From: JANXLO01 sp038231295
Lineage (GTDB): Bacteria > Armatimonadota > Chthonomonadetes > Chthonomonadales > Chthonomonadaceae
Direction of reading: 5' to 3'
DNA: 64,000 nucleotides
Assembly (NCBI GenBank): GCA_038231295.1
Contig: JBBRLP010000010.1
Location: 8,204-72,203, forward strand
Shown: in pieces, positions 59,406 through 64,000 of the stretch
Layout of the letters: each line of letters opens with the position of its first letter
Position numbering within the stretch: the first letter of the stretch is position 1
Notes under the pieces: model-generated
What the model was told of the DNA's origin: nothing
What the model saw: only the letters and a program-made list of their open reading frames with translations
Database searches by the model: none
Position numbers and translations under genes: made by a program

Positions 59406-61250
59406 TCAGTGCGCGGTCTCCAGCCAGGTGACCGCCTGGGCGACCTGCTCCCAGGGATTGTCGGCAAACTTGTAGCCGTGATCGCCCTTATAGGTCAGCA
59501 GTTTCACGACGGCGGACTGCTTCCGCAGCAGTTCCTCGGCGGCGGTGGCCTGAAAATAGGGGGCGAGCTTGTCCTCTTTGCTCTGTTGCAGCAGGTAGTG
59601 ACGACCCCGCGCATTGGTCAGAGGCGGTAACTGCGAGGTGCGGAACGCGGAGGAGAGAATGTAGAAGCCCCGGAACGGCGTGACGGGATTCAGCGAACAG
59701 GCGTAGGCCGCGAGACCGCCCTCCGCGACGCCGTGCAGGAACAGCCGATTGCGGTCTATGGGATAGCGCGACGAGACATCCGTAATGACCTCATCGAGAA
59801 ACTGTTCCGTCGTAAAGCGGGCGTCCTTCACCTGTCCCACGTTCTGCTGGGTGAGCCAGGCGGCGGGCTGATTGGCGGCCCATTTCGGCGCGATGGGCAA
59901 TGCGACGAAATAGCCGTCTTTCAGGCTTTTCTGGATGGCGTCCTGCCAGAAGTCGGTGAGGTCCTCGCCGTTGCCGCTGCCGCCTGCCAGCGCGACGATC
60001 AGCCCGAAGGTCGCTTTGCGGGGCAACTGCGGGAGGCCAGCCTGCGCCGTCGGGGGGCCGATATAGGCGGGGCAGAGCAGCCAGTAGGCCCGCTGCGGAT
60101 CGTCGTTGATGAGATGCAGTTCGGCACGCCGCCGGATGAAAAACCCTTCGGCGTCCGGCTGTTTTCGCACCGCGATTTTGGGGAACGGCACGGCCTGCAC
60201 ATCGGCAGCGAAATCGGTCTTGTTGCGATCCCACCAGATATGCCACCAGCCGCCATCGTGGTTACGGTCTATTTTGTTGCCGGTCAGGCGGCGCAGGGCG
60301 AAACTCACCATCTGGGCCGTCTCCTGCGTATCGTCGGCTTCGAGCAGGGCAATGAGCTTGGGTATCAGGTGCGGGTCGGTCGCGGTGGAGAGCGCCTGCA
60401 TGAATATCCAGCTTTCGGAGGAGGGATAGTCCTCCATGAGCATCTTGAACAGCAGGTCGGAGGCCCACGCGCTCTTGACGGAGCCGAGGATAGAGGCGGC
60501 GGCGTAGCGGACGTAGTTCGGGCTGTTCTTGCCGGTAAGCGGCAGAACGACACGCTTAATGAACTCTTCGTCCGGCTGCAAGTTGCGGACGATGTAGATG
60601 ACGGTGGCGTTGGCGGGAACGGGCGGCAGCAGCGATTTCTCCAGCACGGTGAGGACGCCGCCATCGAGCGCGGCCTTACGGCGGAGTTTCGCCAGTGCGT
60701 TCGTATCCCCGAACTCCAGCCGCATGAGGACGTTCATCAGCGCGGTGCGCTCGACCTCATCGGCCTTGACGAACTGCCGGGCGAAGGCCGTGCAGCCGCT
60801 CTCCACGACCTCCGCCAGCGGCTTGTCCTTCACGCCTGCTCGCCATTCGCGATAGGCGGCGGGGTCATTAATGAAGTTTTTATAGGCGAAGTTCTGGAGC
60901 AGGTCGTAAGCCTGATACTGGACACCGCTGTTGGTGTCGTTCGCTCCGAGGTCTAGGACATCCAGCAGGTGCGGATTGTCGCTTCGCACGAAGACATAGA
61001 GAAGCATCTGCTTGGCGGCGGCGGCGGTCAGGTTTTTCCAGTTGTCGCGCACAATCTCGAACGTCTCTTCCGGCTTCGCCTTTGCGAGTTCGAGATTGGC
61101 AAGGTAGCTTTCCTGCGCCCGCGTGATGAGCTGCTCGGTCATGGCGGCGCGATCCTTTGGTATCGGATACTTGCCTTGCGCGTCCGCCTGTGGTATGCCG
61201 CACAGCAGCCCCATCGCCGCCAGAACCAGAATCACTACTCTTGGCCCCAT
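59406..61250 (-). CDS. Secreted HEAT-repeat plus alpha/beta-hydrolase-like protein lacking the Ser nucleophile
   Basis: 614 residues with a signal peptide (VVILVLAAMGLLCGIPQADA). Residues about 60-340 are HEAT-like repeats (YVRYAAASILGSVKSAWASD; DPHLIPKLIALLEADDTQET). The C-terminal ~200 residues look like an alpha/beta hydrolase: FGLIVALAGGSGNGEDLTDF, then FLHGVAEGGLAAYACSL and a terminal YKGDHGYKF. The nucleophile elbow should be GxSxGG but reads GVAEGG (Ala509). The Asp (around 560) and His (591) appear to be kept. Catalysis is therefore doubtful and a binding role more likely. ATG 61250 has GGAAGAAC upstream. Confidence 0.75.
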   Translation of the reverse strand: MGPRVVILVLAAMGLLCGIPQADAQGKYPIPKDRAAMTEQLITRAQESYLANLELAKAKPEETFEIVRDNWKNLTAAAAKQMLLYVFVRSDNPHLLDVLDLGANDTNSGVQYQAYDLLQNFAYKNFINDPAAYREWRAGVKDKPLAEVVESGCTAFARQFVKADEVERTALMNVLMRLEFGDTNALAKLRRKAALDGGVLTVLEKSLLPPVPANATVIYIVRNLQPDEEFIKRVVLPLTGKNSPNYVRYAAASILGSVKSAWASDLLFKMLMEDYPSSESWIFMQALSTATDPHLIPKLIALLEADDTQETAQMVSFALRRLTGNKIDRNHDGGWWHIWWDRNKTDFAADVQAVPFPKIAVRKQPDAEGFFIRRRAELHLINDDPQRAYWLLCPAYIGPPTAQAGLPQLPRKATFGLIVALAGGSGNGEDLTDFWQDAIQKSLKDGYFVALPIAPKWAANQPAAWLTQQNVGQVKDARFTTEQFLDEVITDVSSRYPIDRNRLFLHGVAEGGLAAYACSLNPVTPFRGFYILSSAFRTSQLPPLTNARGRHYLLQQSKEDKLAPYFQATAAEELLRKQSAVVKLLTYKGDHGYKFADNPWEQVAQAVTWLETAH

Positions 61251-61395
61251 GCTTGTTCTTCCTTCCCTCCGCACCTTTCTCTCTACTACGCAGCAGAGAC
61301 ATCCCATTATTCGCGAGGCACCGAGAATCTCCTGCTTTCCCCAACTTTCCCCTCACGCCTCCCCATCCCAACACAAGTCCCTCTCCCAGAAAAAC

Positions 61396-64000
61396 CTACC
61401 CCTGCCCCATCAGTCGACGCAGAACCGAAAGATAGAGAGGAAACATAGACGGCAACACCTCCGCTAACTTCCCCGCCTTATGCAGCATAATCAGATGGTT
61501 CGCAATAACGCCCTGTGTCTTCGGATGGTTCGCCCCCAACGCGGCAAGGAGTATCTGAACCGCCTGCCGGTAGAGGGATTCGGCCTCCGCAAACTGGCCC
61601 TGACTTTCGTACAGTCCTGCCAGATTGTTGAGGATTTGGGCAATGGAGGGATGTCCCTCTGGCAGGGAAGTGCAGAGTATCTTCAAGGCTTCGTCGTAGA
61701 GAGGTTTGGCCTCCGCGAACCGGCCTTGGCTGTGATAGAATCCTGCCAAATTACCGAGACTGTTGGCAATGTCGGGATGTCCTTTTGGCAGGGAAGCGCG
61801 GCGTATCTGCAAGGCTTCATGGTAGAGAGGTTCCGCCTCAGCGTACCGGCCCTGATCGTAGTACAATAATGCCAGATTGTTGAGGCTGCTGGCAATGGAG
61901 GGATGTCCCTCTGGCAGGGAAGTACGGCGTATCTGCAAGGATTCGTTGTGGAGGGGTTCCGCCTCCGCGAATCGGCCCTGAGTGCGGTAAAGTTCTGCCA
62001 GATTACCAAGACTGTTGGCAATGAGGGGATGTCCGTCTGGCAGGGAAGCACGGCATATCTTCAAGGCTTCGTTGTAGAGGGGTTCCGCCTCGGTGTAGCG
62101 ACCCTGACTGTCGTACAACAATGCCAGATTGTTGAGGCTGGTGGCAACTTCCGGGTGCTTCTCGCCGAGAGAGGTGCGTTGCGCTGCGAGGGCTTTGAGG
62201 AAGAGGGGAATGGCCTCCGTCCATCGAATCTGCCGCTGAACGAAATGATGAAACCAGTTCACAATCTCACCACAGGACTCTCCATCGTTGAGTTCGGAGG
62301 CGAGTTCGACCGCATTCTGGGCATGAGGCCAGGCGGCTTCGAGACGGTCTCGTTTTGTTTTGATCTCCACTTTACTGCCTCCACCGTTCTCCTTTGCGAT
62401 GTTGCGGTAGAAGGCGACAAATCGGCGGCGGAGGGTTGCGTCGGGGTCGCGGGCGAGGAGTTGGCGGTTGGCGTAGGCGCGGGTGGGACGGAGGAGGCTG
62501 TAGGTGTCGGTCTGGTCGTCCCAACGAGTGAGGGCGGCGCGGGTGAGGCGGCGGAGATGGTCGGGCAGGACGAAATCGAAGCAGAAGCCTATCTCTTCGG
62601 GAGGGCAGCGGTCGGCGAAGAGGCTGAGGCAGGCAAGGGCGGTCTGCGCTTCGGAAGGGAGCAGTTTCCACGACCAGTTCAGGCAACGTTCGAGGGATTG
62701 GTGGCGGTCGGTCTCGGTGTCGAGGGTGCCGGTGCCTTCGGGCAGTTCGGTGACCGGGGAGAGCGGTTCGGCGGTCAGGTCTGCTGCAATCTGTTTCAGC
62801 GTCATATCCGTGGCATGAGCAGCAACGAGTTCGATAGCGAGGGGGATGCCTTCGGTCAGGGCGAGGAGTTGGGAGATGGCGGCTTCGTCGGTAGGTGAAG
62901 GCGTCCACGCTGTTTCCTTCGCTTCGGAGATGCGGAGGCGTAACAGGGACTCTGCCTCTTGTGCTTCGAGAGAATCGATGAGACGCTTACGCTCGGTGTT
63001 CTGGATGCCCACCGCTTCACGTCCCGTCGCCAGAATACGGAGTTCAGGACAGGCTCTCAGCACCTTCGCTATCAGGTCGCGAGAAGCCTTGCCGCTGACC
63101 GTCTCCCAATTGTCGAGGAGGAGGAGGGTGTCGCCAGGGTGCTTTAGTTTGGCGAGGAGGTGTTGCAGGGTGGCGGGCAGTTCTTCGGGAGTGGGGAGCG
63201 GGGTCTGAGTGATCTGGAAGGCGTCGAGCAACCGACCGTAGAGATAGTCGCGGCGGAGGGTGTCGTCGGTGAGCAGACCGTCGGAGGGAATGTCTCCCAA
63301 CCGGGCAGAGTAGAGACGCCCTTCAAAGAGCGCAACGGAGTTGAGCGCGCACTGCACCGCCAGACGGGTTTTGCCCATCCCCCCGAAGCCATGCAGCGTT
63401 ACCAGACGAACGGGCTGCCCGTTGCTCGTCTTCTCCCCGAACAGGTCGGCGATAGCGTTTTCGAGGGTAGTGCGGGTGACGTAGCGGTTGGTCTCGGTGA
63501 ACCACTCCGGCAGGTAGCGCACACCCGGTTCTCCCCGCTCGACGCCATCGTAGAGCAGCTCGAACAGCGAACGCGGTCTATCGTCGAAGTTGCGGATACG
63601 ACGGTTGCGGAACTCTTTGCACTTGTACTCCAGGTTGCCCGCTGCGGTCTTGGCACTTTCGGTGAGGAGGATCTGTCCGGCGTTGGCAAGCGGTAGCACT
63701 CGCGCTCCGAAAATGACCTCCGGGTGGTTCTGGAAACTGCCCGCTTTGTCGGGGAAGGCTTCCTGCTCGGCGGTGTGGAGGGCGAGGCGAATGGGCATTC
63801 GCCACGTCTTCTCCCCCACCGTCAGCACAATCTCCGTCACCTGCCGCTGGAGGGCGACCGCACAGGCAATGGCGTCGGTCGCCTTCTCAAAGACCGCCAG
63901 CCAGTCGTCCCCATGCGACGTGCCGCTCGTCACCCCGTTATGCTGCCGGACAAGCGATTCAGTCTCGTCGTAGAGTTTCTGCAAAAACTCTTTGCGATAC
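61396..64000 (-). CDS. Cyclase-like/STAND ATPase/TPR protein, 5' end outside window
   Basis: The frame is open through the right edge, so the N-terminus is missing. What remains starts in a class III cyclase-like domain whose later part is visible (SHGDDWLAVFEKATDAIACA; PIRLALHTAEQ). Catalytic residues cannot be judged because the first metal site is outside. The STAND ATPase has P-loop GFGGMGKTRLA, LLLLDNWETV and LATGREAVGI. The C-terminus holds at least five 42-residue TPRs of the NPHP/kinesin-light-chain type (SLNNLALLYDSQGRYTEAEP and similar). These repeats are highly alike at DNA level, suggesting recent expansion. It resembles the protein at 1783-4641 in plan. Confidence 0.85.
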   Translation of the reverse strand, partial: YRKEFLQKLYDETESLVRQHNGVTSGTSHGDDWLAVFEKATDAIACAVALQRQVTEIVLTVGEKTWRMPIRLALHTAEQEAFPDKAGSFQNHPEVIFGARVLPLANAGQILLTESAKTAAGNLEYKCKEFRNRRIRNFDDRPRSLFELLYDGVERGEPGVRYLPEWFTETNRYVTRTTLENAIADLFGEKTSNGQPVRLVTLHGFGGMGKTRLAVQCALNSVALFEGRLYSARLGDIPSDGLLTDDTLRRDYLYGRLLDAFQITQTPLPTPEELPATLQHLLAKLKHPGDTLLLLDNWETVSGKASRDLIAKVLRACPELRILATGREAVGIQNTERKRLIDSLEAQEAESLLRLRISEAKETAWTPSPTDEAAISQLLALTEGIPLAIELVAAHATDMTLKQIAADLTAEPLSPVTELPEGTGTLDTETDRHQSLERCLNWSWKLLPSEAQTALACLSLFADRCPPEEIGFCFDFVLPDHLRRLTRAALTRWDDQTDTYSLLRPTRAYANRQLLARDPDATLRRRFVAFYRNIAKENGGGSKVEIKTKRDRLEAAWPHAQNAVELASELNDGESCGEIVNWFHHFVQRQIRWTEAIPLFLKALAAQRTSLGEKHPEVATSLNNLALLYDSQGRYTEAEPLYNEALKICRASLPDGHPLIANSLGNLAELYRTQGRFAEAEPLHNESLQIRRTSLPEGHPSIASSLNNLALLYYDQGRYAEAEPLYHEALQIRRASLPKGHPDIANSLGNLAGFYHSQGRFAEAKPLYDEALKILCTSLPEGHPSIAQILNNLAGLYESQGQFAEAESLYRQAVQILLAALGANHPKTQGVIANHLIMLHKAGKLAEVLPSMFPLYLSVLRRLMGQG

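Noticed and set aside
61550..62200. Regularly spaced similar words that could suggest a CRISPR array
   Set aside because: The period is 126 bp in frame and encodes 42-residue TPR units; there are no unique spacers.
1..64000. tRNA, rRNA, known riboswitch, phage or transposase genes
   Set aside because: Reading both strands by eye gave no convincing candidate; a covariance-model search would be needed to exclude small RNAs.

Overview
The window looks like a chromosomal segment from a GC-rich (roughly 60% by eye) diderm bacterium of the Terrabacteria side of the tree, most likely Armatimonadota. The evidence is indirect. There is an outer-membrane porin anchored by a single SLH domain. The gene order recG-coaD-coiled coil-DUF177-rpmF-plsX-fabH-fabD-fabG-acpP-fabF is Firmicutes/Chloroflexi-like. 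Class III cyclase/STAND/TPR regulators, DUF4159 and SpoIID/LytB proteins occur together. No rRNA, tRNA, phage, transposase gene or CRISPR array was seen. The phylum assignment is inference.

Layout. 1-8.3 kb: end of a WD40 protein, hemW, a cyclase-STAND-TPR regulator, a cyclic-nucleotide-binding/methyltransferase locus split by one in-frame amber codon, a SUKH-TPR protein and an S1/P1-type nuclease. 8.4-13.8 kb: ANTAR response regulator, SLH-collagen-porin, Ser-His signal peptidase-like protein and SpoIID; the first two share an ECF-type promoter motif. 13.9-17.6 kb: ABC exporter operon with a small repeat inserted between ATPase and permease. 17.8-22.4 kb: secreted glycosidase-like protein and poorly known proteins. 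22.5-32.5 kb: fatty-acid/phospholipid synthesis cluster behind a recG promoter. 32.6-36.5 kb: tandem membrane-anchored paralogues and a HEAT-like membrane protein. 36.7-44.7 kb: GNAT, ECF sigma factor with anti-sigma factor, deoB, NfeD-like/SPFH pair, HtrA-like protease and a NarL-type regulator.

44.7-54.6 kb is the most accessory-looking part. It holds three glycosyltransferases, a GH130-type enzyme, an NlpC/P60 membrane protein, a PP2C phosphatase and a membrane protein bracketed by two inverted copies of a TIR-bearing, MITE-like element. A degenerate third copy lies at 46 kb. 54.6-64 kb holds malate and isocitrate dehydrogenases, an HNH pair, DUF4159 and HEAT/hydrolase proteins, G-rich hairpin repeats, and a second cyclase-like/STAND/TPR protein that runs off the right edge.

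The observations most worth checking are: (1) the amber-split cNMP-binding methyltransferase; (2) the TIR element family that brackets one gene; (3) the shared ECF-type promoter motif upstream of the porin and the ANTAR regulator; (4) a repeat insertion with 19-bp direct repeats inside an ABC operon; (5) a likely ATC start codon; (6) a hydrolase that has lost its nucleophile; and (7) a 41-residue membrane protein that is easy to miss.
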